Shown here in pieces: positions 54,033-63,473 of a stretch of DNA of 64,000 nucleotides. A model generated the notes under the pieces. It was not told the DNA's origin, searched no databases, and saw only the letters and a list, made by a program, of their open reading frames with translations. The DNA is from Tridacna crocea (Eukaryota > Mollusca > Bivalvia > Cardiida > Cardiidae), in the NCBI GenBank assembly GCA_943736015.1, contig OX031073.1, positions 23,525,210 through 23,589,209 on the forward strand. Reading direction: 5' to 3'. A program made the position numbers and the translations under genes. Numbering within the stretch: the first letter of the stretch is position 1; every line of letters begins with the position of its first letter.

Positions 54033-54095
54033 ACTGTCTAGATCAAGATCATAGTTTAAATACTGTGAAGTCCAACCTTGATCTACATTGTCTCC
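54033..54095. repeat. GPE palindrome copy, diverged
   Basis: CTAGATCAAGATCATAG, loop, CCAACCTTGATCTACATTG. Confidence 0.55.
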
Positions 54096-54100
54096 TCTGT

Positions 54101-54348
54101 TTAATTCTTTACCTCACAATCTCGAGTTTTAATGACCCTTGGGAAGAAGTCCTTTGAAAACATTGTAGGAAAAGGAGAAAATGCTAGTAACCAGCATTTT
54201 CTCCAAAATGCTGGTAACCAGCATTTTTTCCCTTTCCCACAATGTTTTCTACCCTTTACAAAACAAATTACAAATTTTCAGTCACTTTTATTTTGTTGTC
54301 TGCAAATGCTTTCGATTTAGACAAGCCTAAAATTTGGTAGTAAGTTAA
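54101..54348 (+). mobile_element. TPM-A copy with duplicated core centre
   Basis: TTAATTCTTTACCTCACAAT; the centre reads GCTAGTAACCAGC, then TTTTCTCCAAAATGCTGGTA and CCAGC again: a 25-30 bp tandem duplication of the palindrome centre. Ends GGTAGTAAGTTAA. Confidence 0.88.
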
Positions 54349-54572
54349 TGCTTTATCAAAAAATCCCTGGATTTTAGGATCCTGAGGTAGAAGCTTTTTG
54401 AAAACATTGTGGGAAAAGGAGAAAATGCTGGTAACCAGCATTTTCTCCTTTTCCCACAATGTTTTCTACCTGTTGGAAACAAATTCCAATGTTTGAGTTT
54501 AGTTAATTTTGTCATCTGCAAGTACTTTAAATTTCGACCAGTTCTAAATTTTGTAGTTTGGTAATGAGTTAA
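54345..54572 (+). mobile_element. TPM-A copy, joined to the previous
   Basis: TTAATGCTTTATCAAAAAAT to GGTAATGAGTTAA; perfect centre. Confidence 0.88.
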
Positions 54573-54636
54573 ACTATTGTAAGCAAATGCTTTCAGTTTG
54601 GCCAAGCCTACATTTTTGTTGGATGATATAAAGTAA
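54573..54636 (+). repeat. TPM R-arm fragment
   Basis: GCAAATGCTTTCAGTTTGGC then AAGCCTACATTTTTGTTGG. Confidence 0.55.
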
Positions 54637-55049
54637 ACCTATTCTATGCATGGTAAGAGATTAGTTCGACAGGCCCAGCTGCCTTCAGGTGTCTTCTTCT
54701 AAATGGACCAGGTAATGGAATGTTCTCTACATATAATTAGTAAGACAGGTACCATATAACCCACTGTGTACCAGCGTCTGTGTTGTATATTTGTACATGT
54801 TGCCAAGAATTTGCTTCTAAACAGCACCGCAGTTTTGCTGCAAGAATCTCTCGCTGGATATCACAATCTAGTTGTCTTGTTATTTGTTGGAAAATGAATT
54901 GGTTGTTGTATGAAATATGCCAATGGCAGACTCCTTGACTAGTTTATGGTACCTGATATACATGTACCACTGTATGCTAGTTCTTACAGGGTATATGATT
55001 TATAATATGTGTATAGAAAAGTTCCTTTCCCGGTAAAGTAAATCTCTCT
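54637..55049. other. Unexplained stretch
   Basis: No gene or repeat recognised. Confidence 0.4.
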
Positions 55050-55280
55050 TTAACCTTTTCCCAAACAATCCCTGGTTTTTACGACCCTGAGATAGAAGCC
55101 TTTTTGAAAACATCGTGGGAAAAGGAGAAAATGCTGGTAACCAGCATTTTCTCCTTTTCCCACAATGTTTTCTACCTTTCTGGAAACAAATTTCAATATT
55201 TGAGTTATTGTTTATTTTGTCGTCTGCAAGTACTTTCAGTTTGGACCAATCTAAAATTTTGTTGTTTGGTTAAGAGTTAA
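55050..55280 (+). mobile_element. TPM-A copy, full length
   Basis: TTAACCTTTTCCCAAACAAT to GGTTAAGAGTTAA; perfect centre. Confidence 0.9.
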
Positions 55281-55345
55281 TCTACACTAGACAACAAAAT
55301 GTAAGACTTGTCCAAATTGAAAGCATTTGCAGACTACAAATTTGG
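55277..55345 (-). repeat. TPM R-arm fragment
   Basis: TTAATCTACACTAGACAAC, AAATTGAAAGCATTTGCAG; core absent. Confidence 0.6.
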
Positions 55346-55349
55346 TTTG

Positions 55350-55551
55350 GGATACCTCTTTACCTTACAACATTACTTTAGACTGGTCCAAATTGGAGAA
55401 AGCAGACGGCAAATTAAATTTGTCTCAAACGATTGGATTTGTTTCTGGAAGGTCAGAAAACCTTGTGGTAAAAAGGAGAAAATACTGGTTACCAGCATTT
55501 TCTCCTTTTCCCACAATCCTCCAAGGTCCATAAAACACAGGATTAGGTTAA
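55350..55551 (-). mobile_element. TPM-A copy, shortened
   Basis: CTCTTTACCTTACAACATT, centre ACTGGTTACCAGC, L arm reduced (CATAAAACACAGGATTAGG), TTAA end. Lies about 80 bp upstream of the tensin exon. Confidence 0.8.
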
Positions 55552-55633
55552 ATGAAAGAACTTGTCATTGATACTAGTTATTGTAATAAATTTAGCAGTG
55601 ATTTAAAATAGTTGGTTTTTTTTATCGTTTCAG

Positions 55634-55846
55634 ACGTGAATGCCAATGGTTTACCAAGTTCTGAAGGGGTCGACAGTTTTCGAGTAACGCAACTGGATCA
55701 TTCACAAGGTCCCGTTGACGGGAGTTTATATGCCCAAGTCAACAAACGTAAATTGGAGTCGCAAATCATTCAGAACGGGCCAACAAAACTTCCAAATGGA
55801 GGGTCCTTTACTTCAAGTTTAGACTCCGGTATTTCTGCATTCTCTG
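55634..55846 (+). CDS. TNS: Tensin exon (post-C2 GPVDGSLYA segment)
   Basis: Tensins link integrin adhesions to actin; their order is a PTEN-like phosphatase fold, C2 domain, long disordered region, SH2 and PTB domains. This 71-codon exon carries GPVDGSLYAQVNKR; vertebrate tensins have almost the same string (GPVDGSLYAKV), as I recall it, just after the C2 domain. It is followed by FTSSLDSGISAFSG, parallel to the Ser-rich SSDSG segment there. Acceptor TTTTATCGTTTCAG, two leading bases (AC); donor TCTCTG|GTATTG leaving one base, so phases 1 in and 1 out. Downstream phase matches the exon at 60413. The phosphatase and C2 exons are not seen in this window. Vertebrate paralogue number cannot be assigned. 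Confidence 0.85.
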
Positions 55847-56089
55847 GTATTGTCTTTTGCATCTTGTTCTTTATACCTTGGTTGCTATAGCAACATGTTT
55901 ACGATCTTTAAACATTTGAAATTTTATTGAATTTGGAACTTGAAAAACAACATTTGAAATTCACACATGAGAGCATGAATCAAATCTTCAGTTTCTTTGT
56001 TCACAATATAGATTATGATCAGGTTTCTCAAAACTTGCTCGCTGGTCTTTGGTCTACTTTGCCTACTATTTGGTACATATGCTGAAAAT

Positions 56090-56150
56090 GTTTTCAAAAG
56101 GCTTCTTTTCAAGGAGCATCAAAAGTCGGCATTGAGTGGTATAGGGTTAA
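56090..56150 (-). repeat. Solo TPM L arm
   Basis: ATGTTTTCAAAAGGCTTC to GGTATAGGGTTAA; no core left half, no R arm. Confidence 0.65.
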
Positions 56151-56445
56151 TTGCCATGAGAAAGCCTTTGAAAATAATGGAAAAACAGGAGAAAATGCTG
56201 GAAATCAGCACTTTGGCCTCTTTCAACAATGTATAATGTCATAGGCCAGATTGGAATCCAGGCAGATCCGGAATCGGCCTAGGCCGATTCCGGATCTTCC
56301 TAGATTCCAGTTTGGACTAAGACATTATACATGTACTAAATTTCTGAGGCTAAATTTCATTTCTTGAGTCATATCTATGGTGTTACTTGCAAATACCTTG
56401 AATTTGGATGTTTAAAATATTTTGCTCTGTGGTCAAGGGTTGAGG
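56147..56445 (+). mobile_element. TPM-A copy interrupted by a 100-bp palindrome
   Basis: TTAATTGCCATGAGAAAGCC, diverged core (GCTGGAAATCAGC), the palindrome 56231-56330, then R arm TGAGTCATATCTATGG to GGTCAAGGGTTGA. Confidence 0.75.
56231..56330. repeat. 100-bp perfect-centre palindrome
   Basis: GTATAATGTC ... GGAATCGGCCTAGGCCGATT ... GACATTATAC, zero loop; the outer arms carry about seven mismatches and the inner 40 bp are perfect. Inserted in the right core of a TPM. Confidence 0.92.
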
Positions 56446-56555
56446 GTTTTGTTCTGTTGTTTATAGATGTTGTAAAGCAGAAGTTTGATGTTGAAAGTTT
56501 CCAGTGCATGAATGTACCATTTTTGCTGTATTGAAACAGTATCTGCATGTCTCTG

Positions 56556-56780
56556 TTAACCCTGTACTACACAATCCCGACTTTTAACACCCCTGTGAAA
56601 GAAAACTTTTGGAAAACATTGTGGGAAAAGGAGAAAATGCTGGTAACCAGCATTTTCTCCTTTTCCCACAATGTTTTCTTCCCTTCCTAAAACAAATTTT
56701 AATTTTTTAGTCACATTCATTTTGTTGTCTGCAAATGCTTTCAATTTGGACCAGTCTAAAAATTTTGTCATTTGGTAAAT
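56556..56780 (+). mobile_element. TPM-A copy, right tip lost
   Basis: TTAACCCTGTACTACACAAT; perfect centre; ends TTTGGTAAATTATAC. Confidence 0.87.
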
Positions 56781-57360
56781 TATACAGAATTTTGGACAGT
56801 TAGATCGAATATATGAGGTGTGCAATCTGATTTTCGATATATTCTTCTCACAGAAGTATCTGTATGACTGTATTTGGCATACATCAAAAGTGTAAATGCA
56901 ACAATTTTCTGCAATGGATTGCTTTCAAAGTCCTATCAGTGTATCGCATTGTTGTCTGAAGTTATACATTGATCTGTGTTGTGGCTGCTACCATCATTGT
57001 TTTGGATGGTTTTTGGAAATTTTTTGGGCTTATGGTTTTTCTCCGTCTGTGTATCAATCAAAGCAGACTTTTGCCATGAATGCTAAGAACTTTCTGGTTA
57101 TTGGCTACTCTGGCTAATGACCAGAGGGTCCATTTTGTGGCCCTATTTCTGTGATTGGTGCCTACATCTGTGCATAGGTCAACTGTTATTTATTTACATT
57201 TGCAATGCTACTGAATTTTCAGGAAAGATGCAGAAGTAATGATGTCATGGTCTGCTGTAGAAAACATTCAAAGAAAATGATTCTACAAGAGTCTATGATT
57301 CTAGGAGAATGTGACTTGCATATCAATAACATATGGCTGAGCTGGCAACAAAACTTGCAT

Positions 57361-57445
57361 ATATCGTCGGTGTACTTCCAAAACCTCGTATCTACAGCTT
57401 GTAACAAGCTGTAATTACGAGGTTTTGGAAGTACACCGACGATAT
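57361..57445. repeat. Perfect 30-bp inverted repeat
   Basis: ATATCGTCGGTGTACTTCCA AAACCTCGTA-type left arm 57361-57390 and its exact complement 57416-57445; the 25-base spacer holds a second hairpin ACAGCTT/AAGCTGT. Confidence 0.94.
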
Positions 57446-57466
57446 TTAAATTGTCAAAAGTCTTCT

Positions 57467-57694
57467 TTAACCCTTTACCACACACTTCCGACTTTTAAGG
57501 ACCGTGAGAAAGAAGCCTTCTGAAAACATTGTGGGAAAAGGAGAAAATGCTGGTAACCTGCATTTTCTCCTTTTCCCACAATGTTTTCTTCCCGTCCCAA
57601 AAGAAATTTCAAATTTTCAATCACTTTTACTTTGTCGTCTGCGACTGCTTTCAATTTGGACTAGTCTAAAATTTTGTCGTTTGGTGAAGAGTTA
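57467..57694 (+). mobile_element. TPM-A copy
   Basis: TTAACCCTTTACCACACACT; centre GCTGGTAACCTGC; ends GGTGAAGAGTTAC. Confidence 0.88.
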
Positions 57695-57979
57695 CAAGCA
57701 CTTTCTTGAATTCACAGCAAATTGGCTCAAATGGTTCAATATTATGATCAAAGGGAAACTACTTTTGACTTTCTGTAATATGTAGTTGTAATGATTTATC
57801 TCCCTTGACTAGTTAAACTACTATAATCATGGTTAGTATGGTATCATTTCAAGTTTTACATTTAAATAGAAAATTATTCTCTTATCTAATGTACATGAAA
57901 GTTCAAAAACAGATGCAAAGCTAAAATACAAACTGTACCTTGTGGGAATCATGCAGAGAAGAACCTCATTTATTTAGGC

Positions 57980-58212
57980 TTAACCCTTTACCAATTAATC
58001 TCTGGTTTTTATGACCCTGAGGTAGAAGCCTTTTGAAAGCATTGTGGGGAAAGGAGAAGATGCTGGTTACCAGCATTTTCTCCATTTTCCACAATGTTTT
58101 CTACCCTGCTGGAAACAAATTTCAATTTTTGAGTTCATAATGTTTAATTTGTCGTCTGCAAGAGCTTTCAATTTGGACCAGTCTTAAATTTTGTTGTTTG
58201 GTAAAGAGTTAA
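57980..58212 (+). mobile_element. TPM-A copy, joined to TPM-C
   Basis: TTAACCCTTTACCAATTAAT to GGTAAAGAGTTAA; centre GCTGGTTACCAGC. Confidence 0.9.
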
Positions 58213-58437
58213 CCCTTTACCCCATGAGGCATTTCTATGGTCCCTCTAATTGACCCTAAATAACAGCAAGGATGAAGCCGTTTTTTATATGTATATGACA
58301 TCTTTTGATGGCATAGAAAACATTGTGACAAAAGGTGAAATTGCTCGTGATGAGCAATTTCACCTTTTGCCACAATGTTTTTCAAAGGCTCCTACAAGTA
58401 ATGCGTAGAAATGAGTATCTATGGAGTAAAGGGTTAA
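58209..58437 (-). mobile_element. TPM-C copy, full length
   Basis: TTAACCCTTTACCCCATGAG to GAGTAAAGGGTTAA. Core ACATTGTGACAAAAGGTG, GAAATTGCTCGTGATGAGC and inverse. Reverse orientation of the copy at 25656. Confidence 0.9.
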
Positions 58438-58644
58438 AAGACCAACACCCTGACCACTGAGCCACAGAAAAATTCCCCAACACAGTTGTTAGATGTTGAC
58501 TCTTTAGAAAGCCTCTTTTGTTTTATATAGGCCTCATTTTGGCAAAGCGTTTCAGGTCTTCTCTTTGCTTGGCTTATATTTCCTACAGTAGAATTTATTC
58601 CAACTATCGGGTTTCTTTACGCTAGCTATGGCTCATGAGCTCTT

Positions 58645-58863
58645 TTTCTCTTGACAAACTTTCAGACTTGTCCGAATTGAAAAGCATTTGAAGAAAACCG
58701 AATAGATATGACTAAAACACTGAAACTTGTTTGTGGATGGGTATAACATTGTGAGAAAAGGAGAAAATGCTGGTAACCAGCATTTTCTCCTTTTATCACA
58801 ATGTTTTCAAAAGCCTTTCTTCTCAGGGTCATTAAAACTTGGGACTGTGTGGTAAAGGGTTAA
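58645..58863 (-). mobile_element. TPM-A copy, left tip lost
   Basis: TTGACAAACTTTCAGACTTG, centre GCTGGTAACCAGC, ends GGTAAAGGGTTAA. Confidence 0.82.
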
Positions 58864-59229
58864 TGCAGTGGAGTGATAGCAAGACCATCATTGCTCTGTA
58901 ATGGTGGTGAAACAACTTTTGTCAGTTATCATGGCTTGTTGGAAAAGAATTATTGATGATTCCAGAATAATAACGCTCCTGTCTGACCAGGATAAATACT
59001 TGCAGCTTAGATTGTAAGAAAAAATATTTATCTTTCATGAATTTCCCCAGAAGAGCAGCATATAATTTGAAAAGTTGAATTTTCGTTTGTCTCTCTTGAC
59101 AGTGTTGTGAAGTGTTCTGTTGTTCTCCTTGTACAGTATTTTGTGCTCTTGTTGAAACTGTTCATAACTAATATTGGTTTATACTATTGCTGCACAGAGA
59201 GCTACAGTAGTTATAAATGAAATAATATT

Positions 59230-59845
59230 GAAAATGGCTATAAACTTCAAACAAATCGTACTATTTCATTTCGATTTCATGTTGGCATTTTCTTCCATTC
59301 AGATATTGCCAATGTTTTATTTATGAAAATGGTTATTAACTTCAAACAAATCTTACTATTTCACTTCGATTTCATGTTGGCATTTTCTTCCATTCAGATA
59401 TTGCCAATGTTTTATCTATGAAAATGGTTATAAACTTCAAACAAATCGTACTATTTCATTTTGATTTCATGTTGGCATTTTCTTCAATTCAGACTTTGCC
59501 AATGTTTTTTTTTTTGAAAATGGTTATCAACTCAACTTCAAACAAATCATACTATTTCACTTCGATTTCATGTTGGCATTTTCTTATATTCAGACTTTAT
59601 GAATGTTTTTTTTTTAATGTATATTCAGACTTTATGAATGTTTTTTTTTTTAATGAAAATGGCCATAAACTTCAAATAAATCATACTATTTCACTTTGAA
59701 TTTATGTTGGCATTTTCTTCAATTCGGAGTTTGCCAATGTTTTATTTATGAAAATGGCCATAAACTCATAACAAATCATACTATTTCACTTTGATTTCAT
59801 GTCGGCATTTCTTCAATTCATATTTTGCTAATGTTTTATGTAGAA
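59230..59845. repeat. 95-bp tandem repeat, about six units
   Basis: Unit starts GAAAATGGTTATAAACTTC at 59230, 59325, 59420, 59516, about 59655 and 59750; each contains CATGTTGGCATTTTCTTC and GCCAATGTTTTA. The fifth interval is lengthened by a duplicated ATTCAGACTTTATGAATG plus T run. Confidence 0.93.
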
Positions 59846-59868
59846 AGAGAAATTTGATGTGCAAATGA

Positions 59869-60029
59869 TTAAACCTTTGCAAACACAATCAAAAGTTTTA
59901 ACTACCCCGAGGAATAAGTCTTTTGATCATCATGGGAATGGGAGCCGCCATTTTGTGCACATTTTATCCATGGCTACATTTAATTTGTCATCTGCAAATC
60001 CAATATTATGTTGTTTGGTATAAGGTTAA
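59869..60029 (+). mobile_element. TPM-A copy, core largely lost
   Basis: TTAAACCTTTGCAAACACAA, CCGAGGAATAAGTCTTTTG, R arm CATCTGCAAATCC to GGTATAAGGTTAA. Confidence 0.7.
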
Positions 60030-60114
60030 AAAACTTTTCTTTTTGAATTGTTTCTTCTATAATTCATTTTTTTTTTTTAATTCGAAATCTATATCAACCT
60101 TTGCAACCTAAACA

Positions 60115-60298
60115 TTAACTCTTTACCACATGACCCTGGGAATGATTAAGCCTTTTGAAAACAGCCTTTGGTAACCAGCATTTTCTCCTTTTCTAACAAT
60201 ATTTTCTACCTGTTAAATGCTATCAACAGAAAAACATGAAATGTTGATGTAAATTCCTTCAATTTTTGGAAGTCTCAAATTTTGCCATGTAGGGTTAA
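60115..60298 (+). mobile_element. TPM-A copy with half core
   Basis: TTAACTCTTTACCACATGAC, CCTTTGGTAACCAGCATTTT; short R arm ending GTAGGGTTAA. Confidence 0.75.
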
Positions 60299-60319
60299 GG
60301 TAGCTATATTGTTTATGGT

Positions 60320-60350
60320 AAACATTGTGGGAAAAGGAGAAAACCTCTGA
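60320..60350. repeat. TPM core fragment
   Basis: GTAAACATTGTGGGAAAAGG then AGAAAACC only, about 60 bp upstream of a tensin exon. Confidence 0.6.
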
Positions 60351-60412
60351 AAAAAAATATATATATATCTTCTACAGGCAGGATTCTTGAATTACTGATT
60401 CATACATTTCAG

Positions 60413-61798
60413 TTCCTGTGTCCGTGTCGCACAAAAGTAGCAGTGAAAGCTGGTCCTACAGTATGAGAGAACAGAACCAGCCCACAATGACATCATACTC
60501 TACGAGCAGTAAATCGTATAGTAGCTCTACCAGCCCTCGTTCTAAAATGGCATTGGATGAGAAAACACAACTTGATCAGATTTTAAGTGACTTGTTAAAC
60601 GATCAAGCTTTCGTCAGTCAGAAATCCCCTCCCGGCACTCGTAGTTTTAAAACAGTGGAAGATCATATAAGTCCGGAGGGGAACGTAGTAGTACAGAGAA
60701 GCGATGTGACTTATAAAATTCCGGAAGTCAGACAGGAGAAACATTACACGGTGAAAACCGAAACAAAAACAGTGAAAGAAGATAATTCTTTTAAGCCAGT
60801 AAATGCATTTAGCTACACACCCACCTCCTCCGACACTTCAAGGTCATTTGAACCCATACGGAGTCCTGGTAGTCCTAAAGGAGGATCCCTGCCGTACCGA
60901 ACTGACTATGAAAACAGATATACAAAAGAATCTTCCTATGGCTACCAAACTAATGGACCTTCCTCCCACGATGATCAATCGATGTCTTGGTTGCAACAAC
61001 AGCAGGCTAAGTTAAGAGAGAAGAGTCAAGAGCGAGACCCAAATCGAGTACAAAATGAACGGCAGATGATGAAGGAGCTTGTACAGAACAAATACTTTTC
61101 ACAAAAAGCTCAGACTGATCACGAGGCAAAACCCACATCATCAGTGGCTAATGGACCCTCCGGTTCATACAGCTATACCGTCTCTCGCACACATTACGAT
61201 AAATCACCAGAACCTATGGTTCGCTCGCATGACACTGTCAACTCTCATACAACCTATATCACAGAGCAGACATCTAGTACATCATCTAAAGTATCAAACA
61301 AGCCGCCTCCATCTCCAAGTCTCACTAGAACAATAACTCCAACCCAGCAGTCTGCTCCGGTTCCTCCACCACAGAGGACTAGCAGTCGAGATTACATGCA
61401 GCAACAGCAGCAGTCTAGGAACCGATCTAACAGTGGAGGGGCTTATCAGCAATCATCATCATCATCATGGAGAAGTGAGACTTACACACAGCCTAGAACA
61501 GCACAGAGGCATTACTCAGAGTCTGCATATGATCGAGAACAATTTGAGAAACAGCATGCCCCAAGGTCATACACGACCCCGCCTATTTCCCCAAGGTCAG
61601 TCTCGCCCCAGACTTACCAGACATATAAGACAGTGTACAAAACGGTTCACCATCATACTGAAGATGAACCTGATTTCGTACAGCCAGTCAAGGTTGAGAA
61701 GGTCGAGAAATCTATGGAACAAAGACAGCAAACTGTACAAGATACAAACAAACCTCATTACATCACAGAGGTCATCGTGCAAAGGACCGGCGGCTCAG
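60413..61798 (+). CDS. TNS: Tensin large exon (disordered central region)
   Basis: The 1386-bp exon starts after CATACATTTCAG; its first two bases complete the codon left by the exon at 55634, and it ends GGCTCAG|GTTAGT leaving one base. It encodes a Ser/Thr/Tyr-rich, low-complexity segment typical of the tensin middle region. At 60571-60597 is LDQILSDLL; vertebrate tensins have ELDQLLSGF soon after the SSDSG segment, as I recall it, and such LD-like helices bind helical-bundle partners in other adhesion proteins (inference). Then KTVEDHISPEGNVVVQRSD, Pro-rich PPPSPSLTRTITP and PVPPPQRTSS, Gln runs, and TTPPISPRSVSP with several Ser/Thr-Pro sites suitable for proline-directed kinases. The end, HYITEVIVQRTGG, is more ordered. 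No in-frame stop within the exon. Expected site of action: focal and myotendinous adhesions. Confidence 0.88.
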
Positions 61799-61827
61799 GT
61801 TAGTGAATATCTGACAAAGATATAGAG

Positions 61828-61990
61828 GATATTTGTTGTTTTTTTTTCGGTGAAAGATCGAAATTTATTTCATCGAGTGAACACTCGGTAATATTTTCAC
61901 GAGTGACGCAGCCACAAGTGAAAATATTACTGATGGTGTTCACGAAATGAAATAAATTTCGATCTTTCTCCAAAAAAAACCCAAATATTC
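61828..61990. repeat. Foldback about 30 bp after a tensin splice donor
   Basis: Left arm GGATATTTGTTG ... GAAAGATCGAAATTTATTTC ... GTAATATTTTCAC, right arm GTGAAAATATTAC ... GAAATAAATTTCGATCTTTC ... CCAAATATTC; about 75 bp per arm with few mismatches and a loop under 20 bases. Confidence 0.88.
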
Positions 61991-62431
61991 TATTTATTTC
62001 ATCTTTTAACCCTTTCTGGGAGGAGCTTTATCAAAATCCACTACAGTTCTTTTCCGTTATTCCCCGTGGCATACCCCTCCCGCATAGCAATGCGTTACAA
62101 CACTACGTCAAGCGCGAGTATTCTAAGTTGTATGATGTCATGTTTCCCATCAGGTTGTTAGGGACGTGCAATTTATCTTGGCAACAAGAACGTGAAAATC
62201 AGTATTTTCACTGGTGGTACCAGTGTAAGACTGAAAAATATTTTCACTGCTATTTCTCGATATCCTACCGGAAAGCACAAAATAATAGCAAATTATTTTT
62301 ACTTTGTTAATAGTTCACCATCAGCAATAGGAGTTTATTTCGTCTGAGACAGATGATGTCAGTTTTAATTGTGGAAAACAGAGATTCTGCATAACGCGTG
62401 TGATTTTTACAATTATCACACTTGTCTCATA

Positions 62432-62625
62432 TTAACCCTTTCCCAAACAGCAAACTTTTGGACAAGACCAAATTGAAAGCATTTGCAGACGACAATTCAA
62501 CTCTTGCTGAAAAGATGATTTCTGTCTATGATAGGATACCAGCATTTTCTCCTTTTCCCACAATGTTTTCAAAAAGCTACTATTCCAGACCCGTAAAAAC
62601 CAGGGATTGTTTGAGAAAGGAATAA
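62432..62625 (-). mobile_element. TPM-A copy with half core
   Basis: TTAACCCTTTCCCAAACAGC; ATGATAGGATACCAGCATTT joins across the lost left core; ends GAGAAAGGAATAA. Confidence 0.82.
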
Positions 62626-62829
62626 ACCTTAGTCACTACAGAATCCTTATTTTCTAAATGATTTTTCGCTTCACTGGCCAAAGGCCAGCAGGCTTACGTC
62701 ATCGCCCTGTGCCCGTTGTGCGTTCGTCTCACCTGGTATAAAATCTAAATTTTTGATTCAATATCAGCTATTTCTGATGCATGTTTCTCCTGCAAGCATT
62801 GGTCAGTGTCTTTTGTTTGGCTAGGCATT

Positions 62830-63087
62830 GCCCGCCCAGGTGGCTCAGTCGCGAGCGTGTCAGACTCCTGACCTGGTGGTTGTGAGTTCGATACCCAGTT
62901 GAGGCAAACTTTCTTTCCGGCATATTTTCGCCTCTCACCTCTGCTGAAGCATGTGAGAAAAGTAGTCGGTGGCTTTGGAAAGAAAGTTGTATAAGTAACG
63001 GTATGAGAAAGCCAGGAAACACATGTGGGTCACCGACCGCCATGATATGACCTTAGCAGTTAAAGTGGCCTTAAACCCCAATACATC
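62830..63087 (+). mobile_element. tRNA-derived SINE with 16-bp TSD
   Basis: Box A-like GGTGGCTCAGTCGCGAGCG, box B-like GAGTTCGATACCC, shared body CACCTCTGCTGAAGCATGTG, 3' TTAAACCCCAATACATC. Perfect duplication TGTTTGGCTAGGCATT at 62814-62829 and 63088-63103. Lies inside a tensin intron. Confidence 0.94.
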
Positions 63088-63239
63088 TGTTTGGCTAGGC
63101 ATTTTAGTGCAAGCTTAGTAGAAAGTAATCTTTGGATGAAAGGAGCTGGCTTTTGTTGGATATGACTGAAGTATAGTTGAAAGTGGTGTAAAACTCTTTT
63201 CAAATTGACAGACTTGAAATGGTTCTGCAGAAACAGAAG

Positions 63240-63450
63240 TTCTACACAAACTTCACTTTTAAAGACCCTGAAAGAAAATACTTGAAAATATTGAGGGAAA
63301 AGGAGAAGATGCTGGTAAACAGCATTTACTCTTTTTCCACTATCTTTTTAACCCAATCAGAGATAGAAATCATGAATTCAATATCATCTAATGTGTCATC
63401 TGGAAATGCTTTCAATTTTGGTCCAATCTTGTCATTTAGTTATGAATTAA
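63240..63450 (+). mobile_element. TPM-A copy, left tip lost
   Basis: TTAAAGACCCTGAAAGAAAA, centre GCTGGTAAACAGC, R arm GTCATCTGGAAATGC, ending ATGAATTAA only 20 bp upstream of the tensin acceptor. Confidence 0.75.
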
Positions 63451-63473
63451 ACCTTTTTTGATGTATATTACAG

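Larger units (their letters stand above)
55847..60412 (+). other. Tensin intron between the first two exons seen
   Basis: 4566 bp, GT to AG. It contains eleven TPM segments, three palindromes or tandem repeats and stretches without features (56446-56555, 56781-57360, 57695-57979, 58438-58644, 58864-59229). No additional tensin exon recognised. Confidence 0.8.
61799..63473 (+). other. Tensin intron between the second and third exons seen
   Basis: 1675 bp, GT to AG. It holds a foldback, two TPM segments and a SINE. 61993-62431 has a weaker internal palindrome (AAAATCAGTATTTTCACTGG / CACTGCTATTT region near 62195-62260) and otherwise nothing recognised. Confidence 0.8.
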
